DNA of 64,000 nucleotides from Defluviitalea phaphyphila. Lineage in GTDB: Bacteria > Bacillota > Clostridia > Lachnospirales > Defluviitaleaceae. The DNA is taken from assembly GCF_001466305.1 (NCBI RefSeq), contig NZ_JWID01000006.1:1757-65756 (forward strand), given 5' to 3'. The number at the start of each line of letters is the position of its first letter. The first letter of the stretch is position 1. This document shows positions 32,201 through 40,918 of the stretch, piece by piece. The translations under genes and the position numbers were made by a program. The notes under the pieces are model-generated. The model made no database searches. It was not told the DNA's origin and worked only from the letters and a program-made list of their open reading frames with translations.

Positions 32201-33075
32201 ATAGCATTACGAATTCTATTTCTAAAAGCTAATTTTTTATTAAATTTATATCGACCTACTTTAGCTAAGTCATATCTTTTAGGATCAAAGAACATATTAT
32301 TTAATAAGGATTTTGCACTTTCTACTGTTGGTGGTTCTCCTGGTCGAATCCTTTTATAAATTTCTATTAATCCTTCTTCATGGGATTTAGTGCTATCTTT
32401 TTCTATTGTAGCTAATATCTTTGGTTCTTCGCCAAATAACTGTTTTATTTGTTCGTCAGTACCTATCCCCAGAGCACGAATTAAAACTGTAACAGGAACT
32501 TTTCTTGTACGGTCTACTCTAACATAAAAAATATCATTAGAATCTGTTTCGTACTCTAACCAAGCTCCTCTATTTGGAATAACTGTTGAAGAAAAAAGTT
32601 TTTTCCCAACTTTATCATGATCTATTCCATAATAAATTCCTGGTGAACGAACTAATTGGCTTACTATAACCCTTTCTGCTCCATTTATAATAAAAGTCCC
32701 ATTTTCTGTCATCAAAGGGAAATCTCCCATGAAAATTTCCTGTTCTTTTATTTCTTCCGTTTCTTTATTATGCAAACGAACTTTTACCTTAAGAGCTGTT
32801 GCGTATGTTGCATCTCTTTCTTTACATTCTTCAATTGAATATTTTGTTTTACTATCTAAAGAAAAATCGATAAATTCCAGCACAAGATTACCACTGTAAT
32901 CTGTGATAGGGGAGATATCTTGAAAAACTTCTTTTAACCCTTCATCCAAAAACCATTTGTAAGAGTTTTTTTGTACTTCAATTAAATTTGGCATTTCCAG
33001 AACTTCATCCATCCTGGCATAGCTCATTCGAACTCCCTTCCCGACTGATACAGGATGAATTCTATTTTTCTCCAT
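29224..33075 (-). CDS. rpoB: RNA polymerase beta subunit
   Basis: A 1283-residue beta. The rifampicin-binding segment includes [36 protein letters not shown], with wild-type residues. [15 protein letters not shown] and [24 protein letters not shown] are also present. The last roughly 70 residues form an unusually acidic, low-complexity tail (runs such as [24 protein letters not shown]). The ATG at 33075 is used because GGGGTGA lies 8 nt upstream; an in-frame GTG at 33087 overlaps that site. Two promoters lie upstream. Confidence 0.98.
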   Translation of the reverse strand: MEKNRIHPVSVGKGVRMSYARMDEVLEMPNLIEVQKNSYKWFLDEGLKEVFQDISPITDYSGNLVLEFIDFSLDSKTKYSIEECKERDATYATALKVKVRLHNKETEEIKEQEIFMGDFPLMTENGTFIINGAERVIVSQLVRSPGIYYGIDHDKVGKKLFSSTVIPNRGAWLEYETDSNDIFYVRVDRTRKVPVTVLIRALGIGTDEQIKQLFGEEPKILATIEKDSTKSHEEGLIEIYKRIRPGEPPTVESAKSLLNNMFFDPKRYDLAKVGRYKFNKKLAFRNRIRNAILAETVIDPSTGEIIAEEGTKITSELAEAIQDTGIESVIVRSKEADREIKVLSNLAVNIESHLDINPEELGIKEKVYYPVLKELIETYDDEEELKNAIKENKHRLIPKHITLEDIMASINYNIHLEYEIGHTDDIDHLGNRRIRAVGELFQNQFRIGLSRMERVIRERMTIQDMEDVTPQNLINIRPVSAAIKEFFGSSQLSQFMDQTNPLAELTHKRRLSALGPGGLSRERAGFEVRDVHYSHYSRMCPIETPEGPNIGLINSLATYARINEYGFIEAPYRVVDHSNGKAIVTDKVVYLTADEEENYTVAEANQPLNEDGSFKNKKVTGRHKKEIIEVDASEIDLMDVSPKQLVSVATAMIPFLENDDANRALMGSNMQRQAVPLLTTEAPIIGTGMEYKAARDSGVVVIAKEGGIVERVSATEIVIRTDKGERHTYKLLKFLRSNQGTCINQKAIVSKGQRVEAGEVIADGPSTEQGEIALGKNPLIGFMTWEGYNYEDAILLSERLVQEDVYTSIHIEEYEAEARDTKLGPEEITRDIPNVGEDALKDLDERGIIRIGAEVRSGDILVGKVTPKGETELTAEERLLRAIFGEKAREVRDTSLRVPHGESGIIVDVKIFTRENGDELAPGVNKLVRCYIAQKRKISVGDKMAGRHGNKGVISRILPVEDMPFLPNGRPLDIVLNPLGVPSRMNIGQVLEVHLGLAAKVLGWKIATPVFDGANEIDIMDTLELANDYVNTEWEEFVKKWKDKLHPEVFKYLDENKEHREEWRGVPISRDGKIRLRDGRTGEEFDNPVTVGYMHYLKLAHLVDDKIHARSTGPYATITQQPLGGKAQFGGQRFGEMEVWALEAYGAAYTLQEILTIKSDDVVGRVKTYEAIVKGENIPEPGVPESFKVLLKELQSLALDVKVLTEDQTEVEIKESVDDTDELNVNIEGIEDDMDEDDNINQNDENYEDDDENIIGLHEELFDTSEDEDDMFDFLSDKEDIDF

Positions 33076-33108
33076 GTATACTCTCACCCCTTGAATTTTT
33101 ATACTAAT

Positions 33109-33131
33109 AAATGCAATATATTATTGCATTT
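33109..33131 (-). promoter_or_regulatory. Hairpin in the rpoB leader
   Basis: A 10-bp perfect stem AAATGCAATA/TATTGCATTT with a 3-nt loop, about 30 nt upstream of the rpoB start and downstream of both promoters. Possibly a 5' stability element or a target for control of RNA-polymerase synthesis. The rest of the 351-bp gap holds two promoters and the ppx terminator; I see no gene in it. Confidence 0.45.
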
Positions 33132-33178
33132 TGTGAACAAAACTTAATGTTTAAAAATTCCAAATATTTAAGTAGAAA

Positions 33179-33207
33179 ATAATAAAATCTACAATGCATA
33201 TTGTCAA
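33179..33207 (-). promoter_or_regulatory. Proximal sigma-A promoter of rpoBC
   Basis: On the minus strand, TTGACA (33202-33207) and TATTAT (33179-33184) separated by 17 nt, about 105 bp upstream of the rpoB start. Confidence 0.75.
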
Positions 33208-33275
33208 TTCTATGTGAATATGTTATAATAAATAAAAATAAAATTTCTCTCATATACATATTGACGCATTTTAAA

Positions 33276-33304
33276 ATATTAGCATACTTTGTTATGCATG
33301 TCAA
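33276..33304 (-). promoter_or_regulatory. Distal sigma-A promoter of rpoBC
   Basis: On the minus strand, TTGACA (33299-33304) and TAATAT (33276-33281) with a 17-nt spacer and a TATGC just before the -10 (extended-like). About 200 bp upstream of rpoB and downstream of the ppx terminator. Confidence 0.8.
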
Positions 33305-33359
33305 GGTCTTTTCTTAAATTATATCTGATTATTATAATATCATGAAAATATTTAATATA

Positions 33360-33390
33360 AAAGGTCATATATCCAAAATATATGACCTTT
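33360..33390 (-). terminator. Terminator after ppx
   Basis: A 13-bp perfect stem AAAGGTCATATAT/ATATATGACCTTT with a 5-nt loop, followed on the minus transcript by UAUAUUAAAUAUUUU. It insulates ppx from the rpoB promoters. Confidence 0.8.
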
Positions 33391-33438
33391 TGTTTATGCT
33401 TTTTAATTTTTTATTTGTTTATTTTTTATAATTACTTT

Positions 33439-34941
33439 TTAATACTTATTTATTATTAATGTTCTATCAAATATTTTTTCAAAGTCTTTTTCATTTTTCA
33501 TTATTGAAGCAATTTCTAATTCCGATGTACTATTTGTTTTTAAAGTCATAACAATATTTTTTTTAGTAATATTACAAATTATATCTTCTACATTGCCATA
33601 CTCACTTCTATCTAATTTTTCAGCAATTTTAACTAATAAAGAAAGTTTTTTTATAATTTCATAATCGTTTTTATTAATTATTATCTTAAAATTTCTCCAA
33701 TCTTTTTTTAAATCAGTATTTCTATGCATACCTACAATAAATGCACACATCACTAATTCTCTATTTGTAAGACCATAAATTCTTGAATTTAATACTAAAT
33801 AAAATCCATGATTGTGATGATTATAATAATCTACACACATTCCTATATCATGAAGTAATGCTCCTACTTTTAATATTTTTTTCTCATTTTCTCCCATTTT
33901 ATGTAAAGATTTTAATTGTTCGAAAAGAGATATTGATAATTTTTGTACATGATAGCTATGTTTAATATTAACAGAGTAATTTTTTAAAATATTTTCTAAA
34001 CTATGATTTAATACCTCTAAAGTATTTTCTTTATTATCTTTAATATAATGTTTGTAAAATATCCCTTCTCTTAAACCATTTCCACTAATAATTAATTTCT
34101 TGCTTCCTAAAAACTCCATTAAAACTTTTATTGGAGCTAATCCTTTTCCAATAATATCGCCCCTGCTTTTTGATATTCCTGGAATATTTTTTCTTTCATT
34201 TACATCTGTACTAATAATTTTTTTATATATTCCTTTAACATCTTCAAAATTCATTCTATAGTTATGCAATCCTTCTAAAGGAAACCCTATTTCCCTTTTA
34301 TGTACTTTTGCTAAAGTTCTAATAGATCCTCCCAAACCTACTACAGGAAATTTTTTACCTTTAATCAGCCAAGGAATTTCTTTATATTTATTCTTAATAA
34401 ATTTTTCTACATGATTATTATTTTTTAGTTCATTGTCGAATCTCTCTGTTAATACTACAGCTCCATAGGGTAAACTTATTACATTTTCTAATTTCCTGTT
34501 AAAAACTATTCCTATCTCTGTACTAGCCCCACCTGTGTCAATCATTACGCAATTTTTAATATCTATTGTATTAATAACTCCTAAATAATCATAGTATCCT
34601 TCTTCTTCTCCTGTAATTACTTTAAATTCAAAACCTGTTTTTATTTTTACTTCATTTAAAAATTCTTTTTGATTTTTAGCATTTCTTACTGCCGCAGTAG
34701 CTACACCATAAATCTCTTTCACATCATGAACATCTATTAATTTTCTAAATAATTTTAAAGTATATATAGTTCTTTTTATAGCTAAGGGTTTTAATATATT
34801 ATCTTTTCCCATCCCTTCACTAAGTCTTACCATTTCTTTAATTTGATCGAGCATTTTATAAGAGCCATCTTCTAAAATCATCATTATAATCATTCGAACT
34901 GAATTAGAGCCTAAATCAATAATAGCCATTTTTTTATTCAT
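33439..34941 (-). CDS. ppx: Ppx/GppA phosphatase with C-terminal HD domain
   Basis: A 500-residue protein. The N-terminal part (about 1-300) is an ASKHA-fold exopolyphosphatase/pppGpp phosphatase domain: MAIIDLGSNSVRMIIM, the GVATAAVRNAKN segment, ITGEEEGYYDYLGV, MIDTGGASTEIGI and VVGLGGSIRTLA. The C-terminal part (about 320-480) is an HD domain with HSYHVQKLS, LLHDIGMCVDYYNHHNHG. It should degrade polyphosphate and possibly (p)ppGpp. Directly downstream of ppk but separated by a terminator, so the pair can be expressed at different levels. Exopolyphosphatase versus GppA activity cannot be told from sequence alone. Confidence 0.9.
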   Translation of the reverse strand: MNKKMAIIDLGSNSVRMIIMMILEDGSYKMLDQIKEMVRLSEGMGKDNILKPLAIKRTIYTLKLFRKLIDVHDVKEIYGVATAAVRNAKNQKEFLNEVKIKTGFEFKVITGEEEGYYDYLGVINTIDIKNCVMIDTGGASTEIGIVFNRKLENVISLPYGAVVLTERFDNELKNNNHVEKFIKNKYKEIPWLIKGKKFPVVGLGGSIRTLAKVHKREIGFPLEGLHNYRMNFEDVKGIYKKIISTDVNERKNIPGISKSRGDIIGKGLAPIKVLMEFLGSKKLIISGNGLREGIFYKHYIKDNKENTLEVLNHSLENILKNYSVNIKHSYHVQKLSISLFEQLKSLHKMGENEKKILKVGALLHDIGMCVDYYNHHNHGFYLVLNSRIYGLTNRELVMCAFIVGMHRNTDLKKDWRNFKIIINKNDYEIIKKLSLLVKIAEKLDRSEYGNVEDIICNITKKNIVMTLKTNSTSELEIASIMKNEKDFEKIFDRTLIINKY

Positions 34942-34966
34942 TTAATATTCTCCTTTTTTATCATTT

Positions 34967-34993
34967 AAAAAGCACACATCTAAACTTGTGTGC
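34967..34993 (-). terminator. Terminator after ppk
   Basis: A 7-bp GC-containing stem GCACACA/TGTGTGC with an 8-nt loop, followed by a U5 run. It lies between ppk and ppx, about 40 nt after the ppk stop. Confidence 0.85.
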
Positions 34994-35030
34994 ATTCTCT
35001 ATATTATTAAAATAAGTCATTTTTTATTTA

Positions 35031-37163
35031 TTATGCTTTTATAATAATTTTAAACTCTAAAGAATTTATTTTTTTATTGTAATTTTTTACATCTTCTATC
35101 GCTAATTCACCAAAATACTCTTGTGAATTAAAGGCTTGCTTTCTTCTTCTATTAATCTTTGAATACTTTCCATCACTATTCATTATACTAGTTTGCATAT
35201 TATCTTTTAAAATATTCTCTAAAATATTAATTAATCTGTTTTTTAAATTCTTATCCTCTATGGGAAATAATATCTCTATTCTTCTATCTAAATTCCTTGG
35301 CATCCAATCCGCACTAGATAAATATACTTCCTCATCTCCATTATTATAAAAATAATAAATTCTACTGTGTTCTAGGTACCTTCCTACCACACTTCTTACG
35401 GTTATATTTTCACTAATTCCTGAAATACCTGGTTTTAAACAACAAATTCCTCTAACTATTAAATCAATTTTTACTCCCGCTATTGATGCATCATATAAAG
35501 CCATTATAATTTTAGAATCTACTAAAGAATTCATTTTTGCTATAATTTTTGCTTTTTCCCCTCTTTTGGCATTATCCATTTCTCTTCGTATTAATTTTAT
35601 GAAACGTTTTCTTAGTCCTATGGGAGATGTTTCTATTTTGTACCATTTTGGTAATTTAGAAGATCCTGATAACATATTAAAAAAAGCTGTTGCATCTGCT
35701 CCAAAATATTCATTACTAGTAATAAATCCTAAATCTGTGTAACATTTAGCTGTAATATCATTATAGTTTCCTGTACCTAAATGGACATATCTTTTTATTT
35801 TATTTTTTTCTTTTCGTATAACAAGAGTCATTTTGCTATGAATTTTTAATCCTATTAAACCATATATAACATGACATCCAGCTTTTTCTAATCTCTTTGC
35901 CCATTTAATATTATTTTCTTCATCAAATCTTGCTTTTAATTCTATTAAAACTGTTACTTGCTTTCCATTTTCTGAAGCTTCTTCTAGTGCCTTTATAATA
36001 GGTGAATTTTCACTAACTCTATATAAAGTTTGTTTAATAGCTAAAACATTTTCATCATAAGCTGCTTTTTTTATAAAATCTACAATTGGTTCAAAAGATT
36101 CATAAGGATGGTGAAGTAAAATATCTTTTTTAGATACAACTTCAAAGATGTCTTCTTCTCCTAGTAAATCTTTGGGAATTTGAGGATTATATTTAGGATA
36201 TTTTAAATCTTCGTATCCTTCTTGTGAATAAATTTTATTAAAAAATGTTAAATCTAAAGGTCCATTTATATAATAAATATCATCATCTTTAATCTCTAAA
36301 GCTTCTTTTAAAATATTTATTAATCTTTTATCCATTTCATGATCTATTTCTAATCTTATAGCATTCCCCCATTTTCTTTGTTTTAAAGATTTTTCTATTT
36401 GGATAAGCAAATTCTTCGCCTTATCTTCTTCTATACTAAAGTCTGCATTTCTAGTTATTCTATAAGGATGAGCACTTAATATTTTCCTTCCATTAAATAA
36501 TTTATATAAATATTTAATAATAATATATTCTAAAAAAATAAAACATTTTTTATCCTTATTAGAAGAAGGTAATTCAACTAATCTTGATAAAACAGATGGT
36601 ACTTGTATAGTTGCAAAATCATACTCACCTTTTTTATCTTCAGAACTTTCTTCATTTTTTAATAAAACTGCTATATTTAAACTTTTATTAATGATAAACG
36701 GAAAGGGCCTACTCCCATCTACAACCATGGGAGTTAAAACTGGATAGATTATATTAGTAAAATATTTTTCTATATATTCTTCTTGTTGTCTTGTTAATCT
36801 TTCTTTATAAATAATTTCAATTCCTTTTTTCTTAAGTGTAGGTAAAATGGCTCTGTTAAGAAAATCATATTGTTCTTCTATCATTTTATGAGTTCTTTTT
36901 GAAATTTCTAGTAGCTGTTTTTTAGGTGTAAGCCCTGAGTGGTCTTTTTTATTCAATCCAACTTCTACTTGGTCTTTTAATCTTGCAACTCTTACCATAA
37001 AAAATTCATCTAAATTAGAACTTACTATAGCTAAAAATTTTATTTTTTCAAAAAGAGGATTTTTAGTATTTTTAGCTTCTTTTAATACTCTATAATTAAA
37101 TTCCAACCAGCTTAATTCTCTATTAATAAAATAATCTGGATTTTTAAATTTTTTTTTACCCAT
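35031..37163 (-). CDS. ppk: Polyphosphate kinase 1
   Basis: A 710-residue PPK1, which polymerises ATP gamma-phosphate into inorganic polyphosphate, reversibly. The N-terminal domain shows NRELSWLEFNYRVLKEA and NLDEFFMVRVARLKDQ. The catalytic half shows KQTLYRVSENSPI, LIELKARFDEENNIKWA, KIHSKMTLVIR (expected autophosphorylated His), HLGTGNYNDITAKCYTDLG and EHSRIYYFYNNGDEEVYLSSADWMPRNLDRRIE. Length fits the family. It sits between rplL and rpoB, an unusual place, and a 14-bp perfect hairpin precedes its ribosome-binding site. Confidence 0.96.
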   Translation of the reverse strand: MGKKKFKNPDYFINRELSWLEFNYRVLKEAKNTKNPLFEKIKFLAIVSSNLDEFFMVRVARLKDQVEVGLNKKDHSGLTPKKQLLEISKRTHKMIEEQYDFLNRAILPTLKKKGIEIIYKERLTRQQEEYIEKYFTNIIYPVLTPMVVDGSRPFPFIINKSLNIAVLLKNEESSEDKKGEYDFATIQVPSVLSRLVELPSSNKDKKCFIFLEYIIIKYLYKLFNGRKILSAHPYRITRNADFSIEEDKAKNLLIQIEKSLKQRKWGNAIRLEIDHEMDKRLINILKEALEIKDDDIYYINGPLDLTFFNKIYSQEGYEDLKYPKYNPQIPKDLLGEEDIFEVVSKKDILLHHPYESFEPIVDFIKKAAYDENVLAIKQTLYRVSENSPIIKALEEASENGKQVTVLIELKARFDEENNIKWAKRLEKAGCHVIYGLIGLKIHSKMTLVIRKEKNKIKRYVHLGTGNYNDITAKCYTDLGFITSNEYFGADATAFFNMLSGSSKLPKWYKIETSPIGLRKRFIKLIRREMDNAKRGEKAKIIAKMNSLVDSKIIMALYDASIAGVKIDLIVRGICCLKPGISGISENITVRSVVGRYLEHSRIYYFYNNGDEEVYLSSADWMPRNLDRRIEILFPIEDKNLKNRLINILENILKDNMQTSIMNSDGKYSKINRRRKQAFNSQEYFGELAIEDVKNYNKKINSLEFKIIIKA

Positions 37164-37180
37164 TTATTTAAACCTCCACG

Positions 37181-37216
37181 AGAATATAATTTATGTAAAA
37201 AAATAAATTATATTCT
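37181..37216 (-). promoter_or_regulatory. 14-bp hairpin just upstream of the ppk ribosome-binding site
   Basis: The arms AGAATATAATTTAT (5' on RNA) and ATAAATTATATTCT form a perfect 14-bp stem with an 8-nt U-rich loop, ending about 3 nt before GGAGG of ppk. Apart from this hairpin and the rplL terminator, the 376-bp gap between ppk and rplL is very AT-rich; I see no gene and no convincing -35/-10 pair in it. Confidence 0.5.
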
Positions 37217-37458
37217 TCTTTTTCATCTTAAATATGGGTTTTAGACTAAAATTATCAAATAAAATTTTAATATTTATTAATAAAACTAATACATAATGTA
37301 AAATGATTCTATATTTTCATTCTAAAATTATGTCATAATTCAACTTTCTTTTTTAATTTTATATTAAATAAGATTCTTTTATTATGATATGTAAAGTCAA
37401 ATTTTATATAACTTTATTTTTAATAACATTATTTTCTTTAAATATAATTATAAATAAA

Positions 37459-37495
37459 AAATCGGACCTAGATTATTAAAATCTAGATCCGATTT
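37459..37495 (-). terminator. Terminator after rplL
   Basis: A long stem AAATCGGATCTAGAT/ATCTAGGTCCGATTT (15 positions with one mismatch or G-U pair), 7-nt loop, then UUUUUAUUU. A second hairpin, AAAATCTC/GAGATTTT at 37508-37528, lies between it and the rplL stop. Together they end the rplJ-rplL transcript before ppk. Confidence 0.85.
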
Positions 37496-37539
37496 ATCTA
37501 TTTTCTGAAAATCTCTTTTTGAGATTTTATTTTTTATGA

Positions 37540-37917
37540 TTATTTTAATGTTACTTTTGCTCCAACTTCTTCTAATTTTGCTTTTAAGCTTTCTGCTTCT
37601 TCTTTTGGAAGAGCTTCTTTAATTACTTTTGGAGCTCCTTCTACAAGGTCTTTAGCTTCTTTTAATCCAAGACCTGTTACTTCTCTAACTACTTTAATTA
37701 CTTTAATCTTTTGTGAACCTGCTTCAGTTAATTCAACATCAAATTCTGTCTTTTCTTCAGCAGCTGCTCCACCTGCAGCAGCTCCAGCAGCTACCATAAC
37801 TCCTGCAGCAGCAGATACTCCAAATTCTTCTTCACATTTTTCTACTAATTCATTAAGTTCTAAAACTGTAAGTTCTTTTATAGCATCAATAATTTCTTCA
37901 ATTGATAATTTTGCCAT
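37540..37917 (-). CDS. rplL: 50S ribosomal protein L7/L12
   Basis: A 125-residue stalk protein that recruits translational GTPases. The N-terminal dimerisation domain ([37 protein letters not shown]), an Ala/Gly-rich hinge ([13 protein letters not shown]) and the C-terminal domain ([43 protein letters not shown]) are all present. Follows rplJ by 38 bp. Confidence 0.98.
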   Translation of the reverse strand: MAKLSIEEIIDAIKELTVLELNELVEKCEEEFGVSAAAGVMVAAGAAAGGAAAEEKTEFDVELTEAGSQKIKVIKVVREVTGLGLKEAKDLVEGAPKVIKEALPKEEAESLKAKLEEVGAKVTLK

Positions 37918-37955
37918 TTACGACACCTCCGAATATTTTTTTATTTTTATAATCT

Positions 37956-38465
37956 TTATTCCGCAGTTACTTCTGCGCCCTCTTCTTTCTTTTCTGCAAT
38001 AGCTTTTACCACACGAGCAAAGGATGCGATTGGAGAATTAAAGCTTCCAAGTAATTTTGAAAGTAATTCTTCTTTTGGTGGTATTTTAGCTATTTTAGAA
38101 ATTCCTGATGCATCATATAGTTTTCCTTCTACAATACCTGCTTTAAATTCTAAAGCCTTGTGCTTTGATGCAATTTCGTCTAGTATTCTAGGCCCACTAG
38201 TTGGATCATCATAACTAAAAGCAATAGCACTAGGCCCTTCTAAATAATCTTTTAGTGGTTCAAATTCTGTATCTTTAACTGCAAAGTTCATCATTGTATT
38301 TTTATAAACTTTGTAGTCTACTCCTGCTTCACGAAGTTTTTTTCTAAGTTCTGTATCTTGTTCTACAGTTAATCCTCTATAATCAACTAATACAGCAGAT
38401 GCTGCTCCATTGAACTTTTCTTTTATTTCGTTTACAATTAACTGCTTTTGTTCTATTTTAGCCAC
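37956..38465 (-). CDS. rplJ: 50S ribosomal protein L10
   Basis: A 169-residue L10, the base of the stalk that binds L7/L12 dimers with its C-terminal helix. EIKEKFNGAASAVLVDYRGLTVEQDTELRKKLREAGVDYKVYKNTM is diagnostic. It is preceded by an L10 leader RNA and its own promoter, so the L10-L12 complex probably represses its own synthesis. Confidence 0.97.
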   Translation of the reverse strand: MAKIEQKQLIVNEIKEKFNGAASAVLVDYRGLTVEQDTELRKKLREAGVDYKVYKNTMMNFAVKDTEFEPLKDYLEGPSAIAFSYDDPTSGPRILDEIASKHKALEFKAGIVEGKLYDASGISKIAKIPPKEELLSKLLGSFNSPIASFARVVKAIAEKKEEGAEVTAE

Positions 38466-38489
38466 TATTTTACACCTCCTTAGATATGA

Positions 38490-38625
38490 AATAAAACCTC
38501 TTTGCCCGCAGACAAAGAGGTTTTAGGTATCTAATCTAATCTCATCGCCTCGGTAGGTAGATTACTCGTTATGCCCTATGGCACCTACTGTCTACGGTCG
38601 CAAAGTATTTAATTTAATCAACAAG
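38490..38625 (-). ncRNA. L10 leader RNA (autoregulatory, with terminator-like hairpin)
   Basis: The rplJ leader contains the conserved L10-leader core: GTAGACAGTAGGTGCC, GGGCATAACG, ATCTACCTACCGAGGCGATGAG. Near its 3' end is a 12-bp hairpin AAAACCTCTTTG/CAAAGAGGTTTT (38493-38524). Such leaders bind the L10-(L12)4 complex and reduce rplJ-rplL expression. The family assignment rests on the recognisable primary-sequence blocks and the position directly upstream of rplJ. Confidence 0.88.
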
Positions 38626-38629
38626 ATTC

Positions 38630-38658
38630 ATTATATATTTTTATATTTTGCTTGTCAA
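38630..38658 (-). promoter_or_regulatory. Sigma-A promoter of rplJ-rplL
   Basis: On the minus strand, TTGACA (38653-38658) and TATAAT (38630-38635) with a 17-nt spacer; both boxes are perfect. Transcription would begin about 8 bp before the L10 leader. Confidence 0.9.
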
Positions 38659-38691
38659 CACATTCTCTTATAAAACATTTATTACCAAAAT

Positions 38692-39387
38692 TTATTCTGA
38701 TAATTTTGCAGTATTAATTTTAATACCAGGTCCCATAGTGGAAGTTACAGCAACACTTTTTAAATATTGTCCTTTTGCTGCTGCTGGTTTTGCCTTTATA
38801 ATTGCACTCATAAGTGTTTGGAAGTTTTCGAGTAATTTTTCTGCCCCAAAGGATACTTTTCCTATAGGTACATGAATAATATTTGTTTTATCTAAACGGT
38901 ATTCAATTTTACCGGCTTTAATATCTGCAATTGCTTTTGCTACATCCATAGTAACTGTCCCTGCTTTAGGATTTGGCATTAAACCTTTAGGTCCTAAAAC
39001 TCGTCCAAGACGTCCTACTACAGACATCATATCAGGTGTTGCAACTACAACATCAAAATCAAGCCATCCTTCATTTTGAATCTTAGGAATAAGTTCTTCT
39101 CCTCCAACAAAATCTGCTCCTGCTTCTTCTGCTTCTTTTATTTTATCTCCTTTTGCAAATACAAGTACTCTTACTTTTTTCCCTGTACCATGAGGAAGAA
39201 CAACTGCACCTCTAACTTGTTGGTCAGCATGTCTTGAATCAACACCTAATTTAATATGTGCTTCTACTGTTTCGTCAAATTTTGCAACAGCTGTTTTTTG
39301 CACTAACTCTATAGCTTCTTGTGGATCATATAAAGTAGTGCGGTCAATTAATTTTGCCGCTTCTATATATTTTTTTCCTCTTTTCAT
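38692..39387 (-). CDS. rplA: 50S ribosomal protein L1
   Basis: A 231-residue L1, the mobile stalk protein that helps release deacylated tRNA and can bind its own m[64 protein letters not shown] and [22 protein letters not shown] are typical. The ATG at 39387 has AAGGAGGT upstream; the in-frame ATG at 39432 overlaps an L1-site-like leader and was rejected. Confidence 0.97.
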   Translation of the reverse strand: MKRGKKYIEAAKLIDRTTLYDPQEAIELVQKTAVAKFDETVEAHIKLGVDSRHADQQVRGAVVLPHGTGKKVRVLVFAKGDKIKEAEEAGADFVGGEELIPKIQNEGWLDFDVVVATPDMMSVVGRLGRVLGPKGLMPNPKAGTVTMDVAKAIADIKAGKIEYRLDKTNIIHVPIGKVSFGAEKLLENFQTLMSAIIKAKPAAAKGQYLKSVAVTSTMGPGIKINTAKLSE

Positions 39388-39401
39388 TCTATTACCTCCT
39401 T

Positions 39402-39432
39402 GTGGTGTTATCGGGGACAAATTCCCTCCCAC
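39402..39432 (-). promoter_or_regulatory. Putative L1-binding operator before rplA
   Basis: The transcript reads GTGG-GA-GGGA-ATTTG-TCCC-CGATAACA-CCAC, that is an outer GTGG/CCAC helix, an asymmetric internal loop and an inner GGGA/TCCC helix. It lies between rplK and rplA just before the rplA Shine-Dalgarno sequence. The architecture resembles known L1 sites in 23S rRNA and L11-L1 mRNA. An almost identical motif precedes rplK. Confidence 0.6.
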
Positions 39433-39445
39433 TAAATTTAATTAA

Positions 39446-39871
39446 TTAGTCTTCTACTACTATTCCCATACTTCTTGCAGTTCCTTTAATCATACTCATA
39501 GCAGCTTCTAATGTTGAAGCGTTAAGGTCAGGCATTTTAAGTTCTGCAATCTTTTTAATTTCTTCTTTGGAAATAGTTGCAACTTTATTTTTGTTTGGAA
39601 CTCCTGAACCAGATTCGATTTTACATGCTTTTTTAAGTAATACTGCTGCTGGTGGAGTTTTTGTAATAAATGTAAAACTTCTGTCTTGATAAACAGTGAT
39701 AACAACAGGAATAATAAGTCCTGCTTGTTGTGCTGTTCTTTCATTAAATTCTTTACAAAATCCCATGATATTTACTCCATGTTGTCCTAAAGCTGGGCCA
39801 ACTGGTGGAGCTGGTGTTGCCTTTCCTGCAGGAATCTGCAATTTGATTATTCCAGTAACTTTTTTCGCCAT
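39446..39871 (-). CDS. rplK: 50S ribosomal protein L11
   Basis: A 141-residue L11, which binds the GTPase-associated centre and is needed for RelA activation. [42 protein letters not shown] and the C-terminal RNA-binding GTARSMGI are diagnostic. Follows nusG by 73 bp, a gap that holds an L1-operator-like motif. Confidence 0.98.
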   Translation of the reverse strand: MAKKVTGIIKLQIPAGKATPAPPVGPALGQHGVNIMGFCKEFNERTAQQAGLIIPVVITVYQDRSFTFITKTPPAAVLLKKACKIESGSGVPNKNKVATISKEEIKKIAELKMPDLNASTLEAAMSMIKGTARSMGIVVED

Positions 39872-39892
39872 TTAAGCGCACCTCCTAATAAT

Positions 39893-39920
39893 GTGGTAAT
39901 TGCGGGAACTTCCCTCCCAC
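39893..39920 (-). promoter_or_regulatory. Putative L1-binding operator before rplK
   Basis: The transcript reads GTGG-GA-GGGA-AGT-TCCC-GCAATTA-CCAC, with the same nested helices and asymmetric loop as the motif before rplA. A GCATGT/ACATGC hairpin at 39923-39937 precedes it. L1 repression of the L11 operon from a site upstream of rplK is established in E. coli. Confidence 0.6.
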
Positions 39921-39944
39921 TTGCATGTTTTACATGCTTTAAAC

Positions 39945-40463
39945 TTAAATCTTTTGAATTTGAGTAAAATCAAGTTCAACTGGTGTTTCTCTTCCAAACA
40001 TAGAGAGTTTAACAATAACTGTTCTTTTATGTTCATTTATTTCTGTTATAACACCAATTGAATTTTCAAATGGTCCTGTTATTACTTTTACAGCATCTTC
40101 GACTTCTAAATCTATCTTCGCTTTCGGAAGCTCAATCCCCATATTTTTGATTTCTTCTTCCGAAAGAGGAACAGGCTTTGAACCAGGTCCTACAAATCCG
40201 GTTACTCCTCTGGTATTTCTTACAATATACCAAGTATCATCTGTCATAATCATTTTAACCAATACATACCCTGGAAATACCTTTCTTTGAACCATCCTTT
40301 TTTTCCCATTTTTAATTTCAACAGTTTCTTGAATTGGAACCACTACTTCTTGGATCAGTTCATGCATATTTCTATTACCAATAACTTTTTCAATATTTGC
40401 TTTTACTTTATTTTCATACCCGGAATAGGTATGGACCACATACCATTTTGCTTCATCAGCCAT
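39945..40463 (-). CDS. nusG: Transcription termination/antitermination factor NusG
   Basis: A 172-residue NusG. The N-terminal NGN domain (WYVVHTYSGYENKVKANIEKVI, VFPGYVLVKMIMTDDTWYIVRNTRGVTGFVG) binds RNA polymerase. The C-terminal KOW domain (GPFENSIGVITEINEHKRTVIVKLSMFGRETPVELDFTQI) contacts S10 or Rho. It lies 12 bp after secE. Confidence 0.98.
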   Translation of the reverse strand: MADEAKWYVVHTYSGYENKVKANIEKVIGNRNMHELIQEVVVPIQETVEIKNGKKRMVQRKVFPGYVLVKMIMTDDTWYIVRNTRGVTGFVGPGSKPVPLSEEEIKNMGIELPKAKIDLEVEDAVKVITGPFENSIGVITEINEHKRTVIVKLSMFGRETPVELDFTQIQKI

Positions 40464-40475
40464 ACAATCATCCTT

Positions 40476-40661
40476 TTAACTAAAAATTTCCATTATGAAG
40501 TCAAAGCCTTTGCTGTAAACAATATCTATAACAAAAACAATTCCTGATACTATCAAAGAAGTAACAATAACTGTTGTTGTTTGTTTGATTAAATCTTCTC
40601 TATTGGGCCAAATGATTTTTTTAAATTCTCCTTTAAACTGTTGAAAAAAACTTTTCATCAT
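40476..40661 (-). CDS. secE: Protein translocase subunit SecE
   Basis: A 61-residue SecE of the short Gram-positive type with one membrane helix (TVIVTSLIVSGIVFVIDIVYSKG). The amphipathic FKGEFKKIIWPNREDLIKQT segment is the family signature. It clamps SecY. Two consecutive ATGs (40661 and 40658) are possible starts. Between rpmG and nusG. Confidence 0.96.
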   Translation of the reverse strand: MMKSFFQQFKGEFKKIIWPNREDLIKQTTTVIVTSLIVSGIVFVIDIVYSKGFDFIMEIFS

Positions 40662-40694
40662 TCCACTTCCCTTTACAAATACTTTGGGGACCTA

Positions 40695-40844
40695 TTATTT
40701 TGTTTCTTTGTGTAATGTATGTGTTCTACAGAACTTACAATACTTTTTAAGTTCTAATCTATCGGGATTATTTCTTTTTTCTTTTGTTGTGTTATAATTT
40801 CTTTGCTTACATTCTGTACATTCTAAAGTAACCTTTACTCTCAC
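40695..40844 (-). CDS. rpmG: 50S ribosomal protein L33, zinc form
   Basis: A 49-codon gene: [20 protein letters not shown], then [29 protein letters not shown]. Two CxxC pairs (CTEC and CKFC) bind zinc. The start is GTG at 40844 with GGAGGT 7 nt upstream. It is followed 33 bp later by secE, the usual Firmicutes rpmG-secE-nusG order, and preceded by its own promoter. Confidence 0.96.
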   Translation of the reverse strand: MRVKVTLECTECKQRNYNTTKEKRNNPDRLELKKYCKFCRTHTLHKETK

Positions 40845-40918
40845 AACTTCCACCTCCACTTACTACTAATGAGTTTCATGATTTTTGGCATAAAAAAAAG
40901 ACCTCTCGCCACTAAATA

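Noticed and set aside
33104-33304. 66-codon minus-strand frame upstream of rpoB
   Set aside because: It spans the two rpoB promoters and the leader hairpin, has no good ribosome-binding site and resembles no protein I know.
39508-39744. 78-codon frame inside rplK
   Set aside because: Out-of-frame within an intact L11 gene.
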